From positions 1 to 64,000 of the forward strand of contig JANLPQ010000003.1 of the NCBI GenBank assembly GCA_031367325.1: a DNA stretch of 64,000 bases, in the 5' to 3' direction. Made by a program: the position numbers and the translations under genes. Origin of the DNA: JAAFIP01 sp031367325 (lineage in GTDB: Bacteria > Pseudomonadota > Gammaproteobacteria > Burkholderiales > Burkholderiaceae_C). Positions 41,972 through 51,555 of the stretch are shown here, piece after piece. Positions within the stretch are counted from its first letter, which is position 1. Every line of letters starts with the position of its first letter. The notes beneath the pieces were generated by a model. The model did not search any database. It had not been told where the DNA came from and saw only the letters and a program-made list of their open reading frames with translations.

Positions 41972-42736
41972 TCAAGGGGCTGTGACCGTGGTTTTGCACA
42001 GCAGTGTGTTGTCTGCATTCAAGTCAGATGTCCAGATCAGTTTGGCAGCGGCGTCCCACGCTATGTCGTAGTAACCATCTTTCACACCAATTTGCGCTGC
42101 AGTGTAGGCAGTGGCAGACTCCCAGCCCGTAGTATTAAATCCAGCGCTTTTCCAGCCGCTGGGTTCTGCCAGTATGGTGGCACCGCAGCTGGCTACGGTA
42201 GGGTTGGCTTCTTTAGCGCACGCGGGATTCAACGGCGCTTTATGGATGACTTTGCATTTGAAAGCTGTACTAGTCACCGCTATGATCTTGCCGGTACTGG
42301 TATCCGTAATCTGCGCAATAAAACCACCATCGCCCATTTGTTGCTTGGGCGAGCCTATGTATTCCAAACCAGTGTCGTTTTGCTTGAAATCTTTGATGAT
42401 GAAGTTAAGCTCAAACGGATAGTTGGCTTTAAAGCTCAGTGTCTCGGAATTAAACGAGCGCTCGGTAGTGATAGGCACTGAGTCCTCGCCCACATAGGCC
42501 TCATTTACATATAACGAAAACCAGTTGTCGGCCCACATCTGCGCTTTGAAGCTTTTAAGTGTTTCACCCGATATGGTGCTAACAGTTGCAGGTACATTGG
42601 TAGCAGCAGATGCCGCGCCAGCATCACCAGACCCACCGCAACTGACCCCAAGCAAAACGGGTGTGAGCAACATTACAGCTTTAACTAGGCTGAAGCTAAA
42701 AATTTTTTGTAGTGTTGTGCAGTGCTGTGTTTTCAT
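41972..42736 (-). CDS. Lipoprotein of unknown function
   Basis: 254 residues. The signal peptide ends in LLGVSCGGSG (lipobox Cys about 33). The mature part contains QMWADNWFSLYVNEAYVGED, a segment found in exported beta-sandwich domains, and ANYPFELNFIIKDFKQND. Several cysteines (FKCKV, NPACAKE, ASCGAT) may form disulfides. It lies 46 bases upstream of the PEBP-YHYH gene and is probably in the same transcript. No enzyme motif seen. Confidence 0.65.
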   Translation of the reverse strand: MKTQHCTTLQKIFSFSLVKAVMLLTPVLLGVSCGGSGDAGAASAATNVPATVSTISGETLKSFKAQMWADNWFSLYVNEAYVGEDSVPITTERSFNSETLSFKANYPFELNFIIKDFKQNDTGLEYIGSPKQQMGDGGFIAQITDTSTGKIIAVTSTAFKCKVIHKAPLNPACAKEANPTVASCGATILAEPSGWKSAGFNTTGWESATAYTAAQIGVKDGYYDIAWDAAAKLIWTSDLNADNTLLCKTTVTAP

Positions 42737-42928
42737 GGTGTCAATATAACTTTTGAAATCAAAAGTTGAATGACATCTTTGACATTAGCAAGATATTTTT
42801 AATTGAAATTTAACTCATGGGCATCTTTGTATACGCCGAATTGTCACTCGGGCACAGTTGTCAAAAACGCAAGTTGCGTAGTTGCAATCAGCTAGTTGAG
42901 ACGATGCTAAAACTATCTGATGTACTGG

Positions 42929-44479
42929 CTAATGCAGCGGCAGCACCAGCTGTAGAACTACCTCATCCAACGCGCTTTCCATCAGTGTGAGATCGCCGCC
43001 ATGCGCCCGGGCGATTTCTCGCGCTAAACTCAAACCCAAACCATTGCCGTCGATGCGACGATTATGAGATGCTTCACCGCGATAAAAGCGGTCAAAAAAT
43101 CGGGCTCTTTCTTGTAGTTGTATGGTCTGGGTTGGGTTAGAAAATGTCACCTCAACACCAGCGGGCAACATGCGCGCACTGAGCTTGATTTGCCCACCAC
43201 TGCTGCAGTAGCGCACTGCGTTACTGATGAGATTGTTAAATAGCTGCAACAACAGCACCGCGTCACCCTGAATAGTCAACTTGCGGTCAATAGCACAAGA
43301 CAGCGTCTGGTCGCTCAGCAGCATATGCATATCAACAGCCATCTCGTCAAGCGTGGCGCTCAAGTCCAGCGGCGTGCGTTGAATAGTTAACCAGCCGGCG
43401 TCTGCCTGTGACAGAAGCAGCAGCTTGCGCGTAATGACGGTTAAACGCCCCACTTCGTCAAGTAACTGTGTCAGATCGCTTTGTAAGCTGGGGTCTTGCG
43501 ATTTATCCAAAGCGTGTTCAATACGGCCCTGCAAAATCGTGAGCGGCGTTTTGAGCTCGTGAGCTGCATCGGCTGAAAAACGCGATGCCTGTTGAAAACT
43601 AGCCTCTAATCGAGCCAGCATGGTGTTGTAGGCATCAATCAGCACCTTAAACTCACGGTCCTCACCGCGCCAGGGCAGGCGTCGATTAAGCGCTTTTTGA
43701 GTCACGTCTTTCATAGCGTCACGCAGGCGGTTAACTGGGCGCATGGTTAGCGACGACAGCAGCCAAGCGCCCAACGCTGTAAATACAAATGCGAGTGGTA
43801 CCACCATCTCCAACGCCTGCTTGAGGGCGCTTTGCACATCGGCCCGACTGGCAATTAAATCTGCGGCTACTACGCTGCGTCCAGCGGCTGTTTCAAATCG
43901 CGCAGCATGCCATTGTTTACCCTGTGCGTCGAAGGAAGCAAAAAAACACCCAACTGGCGCATAGGATTGATCTGCTTGTCTGGGTTGTAGCGGCAGCGGT
44001 GGTGGTGGTGGTGGTGGTGGTGGTGGTGGTGGTGGCTCGTTACGTGGCGGTCTATCAGTTGATGGTGGCTGCAAGTTTTCATTTGGTCGCGGTGGTGGGC
44101 GCTCCCTTTGGCTGTCGATCACATCAAACGCGGTAACTACTTTGGCCGCACGCCACTGCGCACTGTCAAACTCAGGTTCTGAACGCCCATTAATAGACTG
44201 AAAATTTTCGCCCTGTGTACGCGCCTCAAACTGCAATATAAGTTGATCGGGCGAGGCTAGATGCAGCTTGCTTGCAACATCTATTGCCAGGCGAATCCTG
44301 TCCTCATTTTGAAACGGTTGCGTAGCAATTCTCTTGGCCTCCATGCACAGTCTTTGTTCAAGCCTTTGCGCTTCAAACGCCAGTACGCGCGTCCAACCTA
44401 CCAGCATCACCGCAGTCAGCACTGCAGTAACGATCAGCCCAGAAATCACGAACAAACGCGTGCGAAAAGAAATCATCAT
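42929..44479 (-). CDS. Two-component sensor histidine kinase
   Basis: 516 residues. N-terminal membrane helix (LFVISGLIVTAVLTAVMLVG), a periplasmic sensor region with a long proline tract (about residues 150-165), a second helix (LVVPLAFVFTALGAWLLSSL region), HAMP, then HisKA with the phosphoacceptor in SADAAHELKTPLTILQ. The HATPase has N box FNNLISNAVRYCSSGG and G box GNGLGLSLAREIARAHGGD. The proline tract is coded by twelve GGT triplets on the plus strand. The start overlaps the response regulator stop (ATGATGATTTC). It is probably the sensor for the exported-protein/HupE cluster. Confidence 0.92.
   Translation of the reverse strand: MMISFRTRLFVISGLIVTAVLTAVMLVGWTRVLAFEAQRLEQRLCMEAKRIATQPFQNEDRIRLAIDVASKLHLASPDQLILQFEARTQGENFQSINGRSEPEFDSAQWRAAKVVTAFDVIDSQRERPPPRPNENLQPPSTDRPPRNEPPPPPPPPPPPPPLPLQPRQADQSYAPVGCFFASFDAQGKQWHAARFETAAGRSVVAADLIASRADVQSALKQALEMVVPLAFVFTALGAWLLSSLTMRPVNRLRDAMKDVTQKALNRRLPWRGEDREFKVLIDAYNTMLARLEASFQQASRFSADAAHELKTPLTILQGRIEHALDKSQDPSLQSDLTQLLDEVGRLTVITRKLLLLSQADAGWLTIQRTPLDLSATLDEMAVDMHMLLSDQTLSCAIDRKLTIQGDAVLLLQLFNNLISNAVRYCSSGGQIKLSARMLPAGVEVTFSNPTQTIQLQERARFFDRFYRGEASHNRRIDGNGLGLSLAREIARAHGGDLTLMESALDEVVLQLVLPLH
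43998..44033 (+). repeat. (GGT)12 trinucleotide microsatellite in the kinase gene
   Basis: Twelve uninterrupted GGT triplets (CCA proline codons on the coding strand), flanked by further proline codons. Slippage would change the length of the polyproline stretch in the sensor region without shifting frame. Confidence 0.95.
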
Positions 44480-45159
44480 GGTTTTTTAAATCGGTAGCCT
44501 GTTCCTCTTACTGATTCAATAGGAGATGCTGTCTCACCAGGATCTTGCAGCGCAGCCATCTTGCCCCGAATACGCTTAATACAAACATCTACTACATTGG
44601 TAGTAGGGTCAAAATCATAGCCCCATACATGCTCTAATATTTGGCTGCGGGTAAAAGCCTGACCTGCTGAGCGCATTAAATATTCCAGCAAATTGAATTC
44701 GCGTGCGGTCAATTCAATCGACTGCCCATTGCAGCTAGCTTGCCTGCTAATGCGATCTAGCTTAAGCTGGCCAACTTGAAGTGTATTTTGACGGTCGCCC
44801 GCCAATCGACGTACAACCGCATGCATGCGAGCGACTAACTCTTCTACAAAAAAGGGCTTGGACATATAGTCATCGGCACCCAAATTAAGCCCTTCGATTC
44901 TGTCGCCCAGTTCGTTACGCGCGGTCAACAAAATTACCGGCGTAGAAAGTCTCAAGCTGCGTATTTCTTTAAGCACAGATAGGCCATCACGACCTGGCAG
45001 CATAAGATCAAGTATGACAACATCAAAGTTGCCCTCTACAGCTTTTGCAAGCCCAGTGTTGCCATCGTCACAGTGGGTAATATCAATACCCCTAGCTGTT
45101 AGCCCTGCGCAAACGAAGTCAGCGATTTTTTGTTCGTCTTCTACTAGCAATACCTTCAT
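44476..45159 (-). CDS. OmpR/PhoB-type response regulator
   Basis: 227 residues. The receiver domain starts MKVLLVEDEQKIADF, with the phosphoacceptor Asp51 in VVILDLMLPG, the switch Thr in ILLTARNE and the conserved Lys in YMSKPFFVEELVAR. The C-terminal winged helix has LTAREFNLLEYLMRSAGQAF then TNVVDVCIKRIRGKM. Translationally coupled to the kinase downstream and five bases after the small exported-protein gene. Probable regulator of this minus-strand cluster. Confidence 0.94.
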   Translation of the reverse strand: MKVLLVEDEQKIADFVCAGLTARGIDITHCDDGNTGLAKAVEGNFDVVILDLMLPGRDGLSVLKEIRSLRLSTPVILLTARNELGDRIEGLNLGADDYMSKPFFVEELVARMHAVVRRLAGDRQNTLQVGQLKLDRISRQASCNGQSIELTAREFNLLEYLMRSAGQAFTRSQILEHVWGYDFDPTTNVVDVCIKRIRGKMAALQDPGETASPIESVRGTGYRFKKP

Positions 45160-45164
45160 GGAGT

Positions 45165-45551
45165 CTACTTTTTGGCTTGCTGCGCTGGTGCACTCTCACT
45201 CGCGGGACGCGGAGGTGGTGGGTCTAATTGGTCCAATTTTTCGGGGCTGAAGCCCAACGACACCATCGCAGCATCCAGCTCCCGGCTTTTGGGCAAGCCT
45301 GCATCGCGCAATGTGCGCTTGATCAATTTAGCGTCTGCAGTGGTCAGGCTAGCAGGTTTGTAGGGTGCCAGAACTGATTTGACTTTTGCCATTTCGGCAG
45401 CAGTCAAGGTTTGCCCGACTGGTGCTGGTACAGCAGTTGGTTTGTCGCTGGCAGCGTGTGGCGACGAAGCACTTTGTCCTTGTGCTGCAACGGAGCAAAG
45501 TGCATAAATCGTAAGAGACAGAGCAAATAATTTCAAAAAATTCATAGCCAT
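45165..45551 (-). CDS. Small exported protein upstream of the two-component system
   Basis: 128 residues. The signal peptide ends near SVAAQGQ/S, and a Pro/Ala-rich linker leads to a small helical domain (TAAEMAKVKSVLAPYKPASL, DAKLIKRTLRDAGLPKSREL) and a proline-rich tail. No named family recognised. It is five bases from the response regulator, so it may be a periplasmic accessory to the sensor. The start is MAMNFLK at 45551 or the Met at 45545. Confidence 0.7.
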   Translation of the reverse strand: MAMNFLKLFALSLTIYALCSVAAQGQSASSPHAASDKPTAVPAPVGQTLTAAEMAKVKSVLAPYKPASLTTADAKLIKRTLRDAGLPKSRELDAAMVSLGFSPEKLDQLDPPPPRPASESAPAQQAKK

Positions 45552-46000
45552 TTTTTAGTGTTTGTATGCAGAATAATTGCCGAGATTAAACACTAGTTAG
45601 TAGCCATCAGCGATGACGATGTTGTCACATACGCGCCACTGTTTTGCAAACTTGATAACAATGCCGCCAAAAAATCATGCAGTGCACACCTAGTTTATGG
45701 GTTGTAAAACTCTCAAAAAAAGAGAACTTTACATGCACTATTAAATTGATTTTCCGACAATAAAGAAATGCTTGCGTCTTTAAGAAACTGCAAGCCAGCA
45801 GACATAGCACTATTCAACAGCGTAAGCTCCTTTTGATTCGTTTCGAACTTTTATATTAACTTAACAAACACTTTTCAATTAATTAGGAAAATGACAATGC
45901 TGTCATTAACGCGCCTAAGTGTTACTAGAAGTTAATGGCCGGTGTACATTGAAGGTTTGGTGTCGTAAACTTTAGTTTGTATTTGTTCGAAAAAATATTT
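45552..46000. other. Gene-free intergenic region
   Basis: 449 AT-rich bases between two divergent units. I see no protein or RNA gene. The inverted repeat at 45890-45907 is the only clear structure. Promoters for both directions must lie here. Confidence 0.6.
45890..45907. promoter_or_regulatory. Inverted repeat AATGACA-ATGC-TGTCATT
   Basis: Perfect 7-base arms around a four-base spacer, about 94 bases upstream of the small exported-protein gene at 46001. The spacing and symmetry suit a dimeric regulator site. A related dyad (CTGTCAT...ATGACAG) lies inside that gene at about 46340-46360. Confidence 0.4.
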
Positions 46001-46390
46001 ATGAATTTATTAAAACAAGTGTCTAGTCGACCTAGTATTTCGAAAATTTCAGTTTTTTCATGGGTAATTGTTACCGCAGTTTTACTTTCCGTTGGTATGA
46101 ATGCGCACGGCGGGTCACCAGAACCCACTGCATATCCAGCTACCATCCAGTCGCACATTGAAACGCTGGCCAACATTCCAACGCTTGCACAAGTTAATAG
46201 CAAAGTTGATTTAGGTGCTGATTTAGCTAAACCCAATAGTACACCGCACATACTTGGCGACTGGCGCGACCTACGGGCTATTGTCAACAACTATCCTACT
46301 GCCTGTAGCTACTTGGCCAACACCAACAAAGACCACGCTGTCATAAAGTTAATGACAGCGAAAGCTATTTTCACATTGGCGAAAACATGA
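46001..46390 (+). CDS. Small exported or membrane-anchored protein, unknown function
   Basis: 129 residues. One hydrophobic segment (ISVFSWVIVTAVLLSVGMNA) serves as signal or anchor. The rest is polar (TIQSHIETLANIPTLAQVNS) with no known motif. I chose the ATG at 46001 over an upstream TTG at 45977. It precedes two M60-like protease genes on the same strand by 68 bases. A role with them is possible but not shown. Confidence 0.6.
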   Translation: MNLLKQVSSRPSISKISVFSWVIVTAVLLSVGMNAHGGSPEPTAYPATIQSHIETLANIPTLAQVNSKVDLGADLAKPNSTPHILGDWRDLRAIVNNYPTACSYLANTNKDHAVIKLMTAKAIFTLAKT

Positions 46391-46458
46391 GCGCAGTCGT
46401 GCCAAAGCTTGTGAAGTTTAATCACTCAAATATTTGAACAATTCATGGGTCAAAATAT

Positions 46459-48888
46459 ATGAAACTCACAAGTCAAGTAAATAGAAAATCGCTGCTAGTC
46501 GTAGTAGCCACCATATTGTTGATCTCTGCTACTTTAATCTCGTGCGGTGGGGGCGGGTCGTCAGACACCAACGCTGGCGCGAATGTGCCTATAGTTGACA
46601 GCGGCGCAGATGTGCCTACAGTTGATGCCACATGCGTGCCTGATGTCAACCCTGCTCTAGGTTTACCTGTGGTCAGCCCTGCCGGAAATATGCCCTCGAT
46701 AAGCACCATGCCAGAGTTCGACTTAAACGGTTTTACAAGATGCAGCGATGGAGAAGAGACTCTGGATTTGAAAAATGTCAAAACCCATGTTGCCTATGGC
46801 TCGCAAGATAGCAATGACGGTAAAAAATTAGTCTATTTGTTTAATCAAACTGGCCCGATAAAATTCACTGAATTTACGTTTGCCAGCGATCCGTTACCTG
46901 GTAGGGGCAAATCAGGTTATTGCAAAAAAGTTGTTGAAGGCAACAATGACATAGAAGTATTCAATACAGCCCTTGCATTTATAAGGGCGCATTTAGACGA
47001 CAAGCAAAAATTAAGCTCCGAACAAATCGTATTGCAGACCGAACGCCTCAAGCAAACCATGTATGCGGTTGCCGAGAGCAAAGAGGCTTTGCAGCAGGCT
47101 TTTTCGATCATTGCTGTGTATGAAAAAATGCGCAACGGTGCAGTTTTTGTCAACGCAAAAACTAAAGGCGGTTTCGACAACGAATACTACGGTGATGCAG
47201 AACGCGACATCGACCGCGCAGTCTTGACTATCCAGCAGGGCCTACACGACGTGGCGTTTACATCAATCAATTTCGCAAAGCATAAAGACGTGTTGAAGTG
47301 GAAAAAGTTCAACAGCTCAGATTTTTTTCCAGGCAAAGTAAAAAATAATGTCAAAGCAGACTCATGCACAACATATCCTGCCAAGATCAATGCCACGATG
47401 GCTAAAGATGTTGACCTGCGAACTGCTTACTCGCAATATTTTGCGCGGCGACCTACTGGTTATTATTTAGCCGCTGGGGACATTGCCAAAGTAACCGTAC
47501 CTGCATCTATGGTCAACAAAGGCTTTATTGTTCAAGTAGGAGCCCATGTGCATGATAAAGCTCTGAAGAGCACTATCAGGCGGCCCTATCGCGTAACTAG
47601 CAGATTTCCCATAGTCAGCGAAGTTACCGAAATCGCAAACCCAAATGGCGGCGGTATCTATATTGATGTGCCCTACTTAGCCGATGCTGGTAATGTCACC
47701 ATCAAAATACAAAACGCGGTGCCTGCACCTTTCTTTGCTGCATCAGCGCTAAACCAAACTACTCTGGCGCAATGGAAAGCAGTACAAAGAAACAATCCAG
47801 CGCCTTGGGCCGACTTTATGAGCGACAAATATATGATGACGTTGCCCACCAGCTGGATATATAAATATGAAGATCCAGTTACGCTTATGAAAGATTGGGA
47901 CGCCCGAATGGATGTTGTATCTGACTATGTGGGACTTAAGAAACTTAGAAATAACTATATTCTGTACAGTACTGTAGACACCGATCTCAACAGCGATGCT
48001 GGTGGCATAGGCTACCCCACCTGTAATGACTGCAGGTTCAATCCGAACGAAGCAACGGACGGCAACAATAAAAGCTGGTTTTTAGTGCCAGGTAAAGACT
48101 TAGCAAGAGGATCTACCACGGAGATGCATGAACTCGGCCATGCACAGTTGTTTAGCAACTTTGGTGGAGAAGGCGAGGCCGCAGTCAATGTGTTGTATGT
48201 GGCGATGGCCGATCAGCTGTACCGTAGAAACATCGACGAAGCTTTGGGAGAATCGATGGACAATGGCCCCCACCTTACGCGTGAAGTTGCGGCAGTCAAC
48301 TGGATGGTGACTGAAAACTTCAGACTGGGCAAAGCCATGGACACCTCTCGCAGCACCAAAGACGAGGTGCAATACCAAGTGCGAGGTTATGCCAAGTATG
48401 TCGAAATTGCAGCGCTGTTTGGATGGGACAAAATTAACGCTTTTTATGCACAAGAAAACCGTGTTTACCGCAAAGAGGTACCAGATCCAGGTGCAAAATT
48501 AACTTCAACTGACAGCCGAATTTTAAGGTGGTCAATTGCTGCTGGTTGGGATGTCACACCATTGATTCACTTTTGGGGTGTGCAGCCTGATGATGCAGCG
48601 AAACTTAAATCTGCGATCAGCGCTGCGGGCTTAAAACCCTCAGCCGCAATTTATGACCGTTTGATAAAGTACCGACCGCTTATCCCGATGACTAATGAAG
48701 CATTTCAAAAACATGCCTCCGTATTCCTGAATAAGCCTGTCAACCAGATTAATAACGCAAACGGCCCGGATTACGGCGAAGGCTGGTACTTCGCGCGACT
48801 TAACCAATACAGTCCCGCCAACGGCCAAGCAGCGCAAATAGCTTTTGACAACATTATTGCAAAGTACTTCCCCAACGGGCGACCGTAG
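46459..48888 (+). CDS. M60/ImpA-like lipoprotein zinc metallopeptidase
   Basis: 809 residues, lipoprotein signal with TLISCGGGG (Cys about 29). An N-terminal region of about 330 residues precedes the peptidase. The M60-type features are PAPWADFMSDKYMMTLPTSW, ALxxDWDARMD-like LMKDWDARMDVVSDY, and the zinc site EMHELGHAQLFSNFGGEGEA: HELGH with a following glutamate in GGEGE. M60-like proteases, such as P. aeruginosa ImpA, cleave mucin-type O-glycoproteins. As a lipoprotein it would sit on the outer membrane. Tandem paralog of the gene at 49047. The exact family is judged from motif layout. Confidence 0.82.
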   Translation: MKLTSQVNRKSLLVVVATILLISATLISCGGGGSSDTNAGANVPIVDSGADVPTVDATCVPDVNPALGLPVVSPAGNMPSISTMPEFDLNGFTRCSDGEETLDLKNVKTHVAYGSQDSNDGKKLVYLFNQTGPIKFTEFTFASDPLPGRGKSGYCKKVVEGNNDIEVFNTALAFIRAHLDDKQKLSSEQIVLQTERLKQTMYAVAESKEALQQAFSIIAVYEKMRNGAVFVNAKTKGGFDNEYYGDAERDIDRAVLTIQQGLHDVAFTSINFAKHKDVLKWKKFNSSDFFPGKVKNNVKADSCTTYPAKINATMAKDVDLRTAYSQYFARRPTGYYLAAGDIAKVTVPASMVNKGFIVQVGAHVHDKALKSTIRRPYRVTSRFPIVSEVTEIANPNGGGIYIDVPYLADAGNVTIKIQNAVPAPFFAASALNQTTLAQWKAVQRNNPAPWADFMSDKYMMTLPTSWIYKYEDPVTLMKDWDARMDVVSDYVGLKKLRNNYILYSTVDTDLNSDAGGIGYPTCNDCRFNPNEATDGNNKSWFLVPGKDLARGSTTEMHELGHAQLFSNFGGEGEAAVNVLYVAMADQLYRRNIDEALGESMDNGPHLTREVAAVNWMVTENFRLGKAMDTSRSTKDEVQYQVRGYAKYVEIAALFGWDKINAFYAQENRVYRKEVPDPGAKLTSTDSRILRWSIAAGWDVTPLIHFWGVQPDDAAKLKSAISAAGLKPSAAIYDRLIKYRPLIPMTNEAFQKHASVFLNKPVNQINNANGPDYGEGWYFARLNQYSPANGQAAQIAFDNIIAKYFPNGRP

Positions 48889-49046
48889 TTTGAACCGCGC
48901 TACATATTAGTTCGAACTACATTCACAACCAGCACCGATCCAAATAAGCATGTTGCAGCACTAATTGCATTAGCAGTAACGTTACGTTTACTGCAGCAGC
49001 CGCCAACATGGCTTATGTTTATAAATTTTTACAACGCTAAAAGCAT

Positions 49047-51467
49047 ATGAAATTACCACACCGCATCCATAAAAATTCGCTACTGGTTATCGCGGCCAGC
49101 ACACTGCTAATTTCTGCCACATTAATTTCGTGTGGTGGGGGCGGGGGCGGGTCGTCAGACATTATTGCGGGCACAGATGGGCCTGGAGATGACGCTGGTA
49201 CTTGTGTACCCACAGTCAATACGGCAGCAAACGTGCCTGTGGCCAGCCCCGTTGCAGACGTGCCCCAAATAAGCTCCATGCCAGCATTTGACTTAGACGG
49301 GTTTAAAAGATGTAGCGACAGTGACAGAATCTTAGATTTAAAAGCAAAAACCCATATTGCCTTTGGCAACCAGGCAGGCACACCAAATGAAACTAAGTTT
49401 GCATATTTGTTCAATCAAACCGGGCCTGTCAATATAGTTTGGCAAACATTTGGCACCGAGCCACTGGCAGGCAGGGGCAAATCAGCTTACTGCAAACCAG
49501 TGGCCGCAAACAATAACGATATCGCAGTATTTAATTCGGCACTAAGTTATATAAAAGCGCACATTGAGGGCAAGACAGTTTTAACCCCGGCGCAAATCTT
49601 AGTGCAAAACGAGCGCCTTAAACAAACCATGTACGGTGTGGTTGAAAGCAAAGAGGCCCTACTACAGGCTTTCTCAGTCATTGCGGCTTACGAGAAAATG
49701 CGCGGCGGTGCTCTTTTTCTTAATAAGAAAACCGAAAAAGGCTTTCAAAATGAATATCTTGTCAATGATGATCTAGATATTGACCGCACAGTCTTAACCA
49801 TCCAGCAAGGCATCCACAACACGGCATTTACGCCAGCCAATTTGGCAAAATACAAAGATGTATTAGCTGGCAGAAAATTCAACAGTGCTGATTATTTTCC
49901 AGGCAAAGTCAAGGCTGAGGCTAAGGCTGATCCCTGCAAGAGTTATTCAGTTAACGTCAATGCCACAGTGGCTAAAGACGTGGAAATCCGTTCTGCTTAC
50001 TCTCAGTACATCGCGCGTCGGCCTACGGGCTACTATTTAGCCGCTGGCGACGTTGCCAGAGTGACAGTGCCTCCGTCTATGGTCAATAAAGGCTTTACCG
50101 TTCAGGTAGGCGCTCATATTCATGATAAATTAATAAAAAGCACTATCGAGCGGCCATATCAGGTCACCAATATATTCCCCATTGTTAGCACCGTGACCGA
50201 GATCGCCAATCCCAACGGTGGTGGTATCTATATTAATGTGCCTTACTTGGCCGATGCTGGCAAAAATGCGCTTGTCACAATTAAAAATGCTGTGCCTGCG
50301 CCTTTGTTTTCTGCCACAGAGCTGAACAAAACTACGCTGCAGCAATGGAAGGAAATTCAACGGAATAACCCAGCACCATGGGCTGACTTTGTGAGCGATA
50401 AATACATGATGACGCTGCCCACCAGCTGGATTTACAAGTACGAAGACCCGGTCACTTTAATGAAAGACTGGGATGCTCGCATGGATGTGGTGTCAGACAT
50501 GCTAGGCCATAACAAAATGAGGAATAACTACGTTATGTACAACATCGTAGACACGTCTTTCTACGCTGACCAGGGAGGTATAGGCTATCCGTTTGGCAAC
50601 AACGGAGCATATAAGCCGTACGAGGCAACTGATGGCAATAAAAAATACTGGATGTTAGAGCCAGGCCTAGCCTCGGCGCGAGGAGCCAGCTTGGATCTTC
50701 ACGAACTTGGCCACGCGGAATTAGCTAATGAGTTCGATGGGGAAGGTGAGGTATTTGTCAATTTATTGTACATAGCCATATCCAACAGGGTGTACGGAAA
50801 TGACCTCGACGCAGCACTTGGAGAATCAAGAGGTCGAGGCTCCAAGATTAGTCGCAATCAAGCTGCTATTCATTGGATGGTGACGCCCAACTTTAGAGAA
50901 GGCAAGCCCATGGACACTTCATATTCTGAATACAACGAGGCGAGATACCAAGAACGTGGTCACGCCAAGTATGTCGAAATTGCAGCACTTTTTGGTTGGA
51001 ATTATTTAGATAAGTTTTACCTAGAAGAAAATCGAGTTTACGCTAAGAAGGCAGTCGACGCTGGGATAGATTTGAAGAAAAATGACAGTCGTATCCTGCG
51101 ATTATCGATAGCGGCGGGGGTTGATCTGACGCCGCTAATTCATTTTTGGGGCATTCAACCTATAGAAGCAGATAAGCTCAGAGCAGCGATCAATGCTGCA
51201 GGACTGAAACCTTCTAAGGTTATTTACAACCGTATCAAGAGCTACAAAGACATTATCCCAATGGACAATGCGTCGTTTAAAGTGAACGCAGGCATTTACT
51301 TGAACAAGCAGGTTTCAGAAATTAACGCTGGTGTAAGCCCTCTTTACGGCGAAGGCTGGCATTTTGTTTGGTTAAATAAGTACGGTACTGCGGAAGGCCA
51401 GGCAGCGCAAGCTGCACTTGACAATATTTTGACAAGATACTTCCCAGCTGGCGCCCCTGCTAATTAA
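49047..51467 (+). CDS. M60/ImpA-like lipoprotein zinc metallopeptidase, tandem paralog
   Basis: 806 residues with the same plan: lipobox TLISCGGGG, an N-terminal region aligned throughout with the 46459 product (RRPTGYYLAAGD, ANPNGGGIYI, YMMTLPTSWIYKYEDPVTLM), and the zinc motif DLHELGHAELANEFDGEGEV. Sequence next to the active site differs more than the rest (YPFGNNGAYKPYEATDGNKK against YPTCNDCRFNPNEATDGNNK), which may mean different specificity. The first copy has two extra cysteines there. The 158-base gap between copies holds no gene. Confidence 0.82.
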   Translation: MKLPHRIHKNSLLVIAASTLLISATLISCGGGGGGSSDIIAGTDGPGDDAGTCVPTVNTAANVPVASPVADVPQISSMPAFDLDGFKRCSDSDRILDLKAKTHIAFGNQAGTPNETKFAYLFNQTGPVNIVWQTFGTEPLAGRGKSAYCKPVAANNNDIAVFNSALSYIKAHIEGKTVLTPAQILVQNERLKQTMYGVVESKEALLQAFSVIAAYEKMRGGALFLNKKTEKGFQNEYLVNDDLDIDRTVLTIQQGIHNTAFTPANLAKYKDVLAGRKFNSADYFPGKVKAEAKADPCKSYSVNVNATVAKDVEIRSAYSQYIARRPTGYYLAAGDVARVTVPPSMVNKGFTVQVGAHIHDKLIKSTIERPYQVTNIFPIVSTVTEIANPNGGGIYINVPYLADAGKNALVTIKNAVPAPLFSATELNKTTLQQWKEIQRNNPAPWADFVSDKYMMTLPTSWIYKYEDPVTLMKDWDARMDVVSDMLGHNKMRNNYVMYNIVDTSFYADQGGIGYPFGNNGAYKPYEATDGNKKYWMLEPGLASARGASLDLHELGHAELANEFDGEGEVFVNLLYIAISNRVYGNDLDAALGESRGRGSKISRNQAAIHWMVTPNFREGKPMDTSYSEYNEARYQERGHAKYVEIAALFGWNYLDKFYLEENRVYAKKAVDAGIDLKKNDSRILRLSIAAGVDLTPLIHFWGIQPIEADKLRAAINAAGLKPSKVIYNRIKSYKDIIPMDNASFKVNAGIYLNKQVSEINAGVSPLYGEGWHFVWLNKYGTAEGQAAQAALDNILTRYFPAGAPAN

Positions 51468-51484
51468 AGTCACAACATATTTGC

Positions 51485-51516
51485 AGCGGGGCTAGACGGC
51501 CCCGCTGAAAGTTTTT
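51485..51516. terminator. Intrinsic terminator after the second metallopeptidase
   Basis: AGCGGGG (51485-51491) and CCCCGCT (51500-51506) form a 7-bp GC-rich stem followed by GAAAGTTTTT. It lies between convergent genes and may also stop dxs transcripts. Confidence 0.8.
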
Positions 51517-51555
51517 ACGCTGTGTTCAGCCCGAAACGTTAAAAACTACGCATAT

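Noticed and set aside
43870..44136. Short frames with polyhistidine or polyvaline tracts
   Set aside because: They are other-frame readings of the GGT microsatellite inside the histidine kinase gene.
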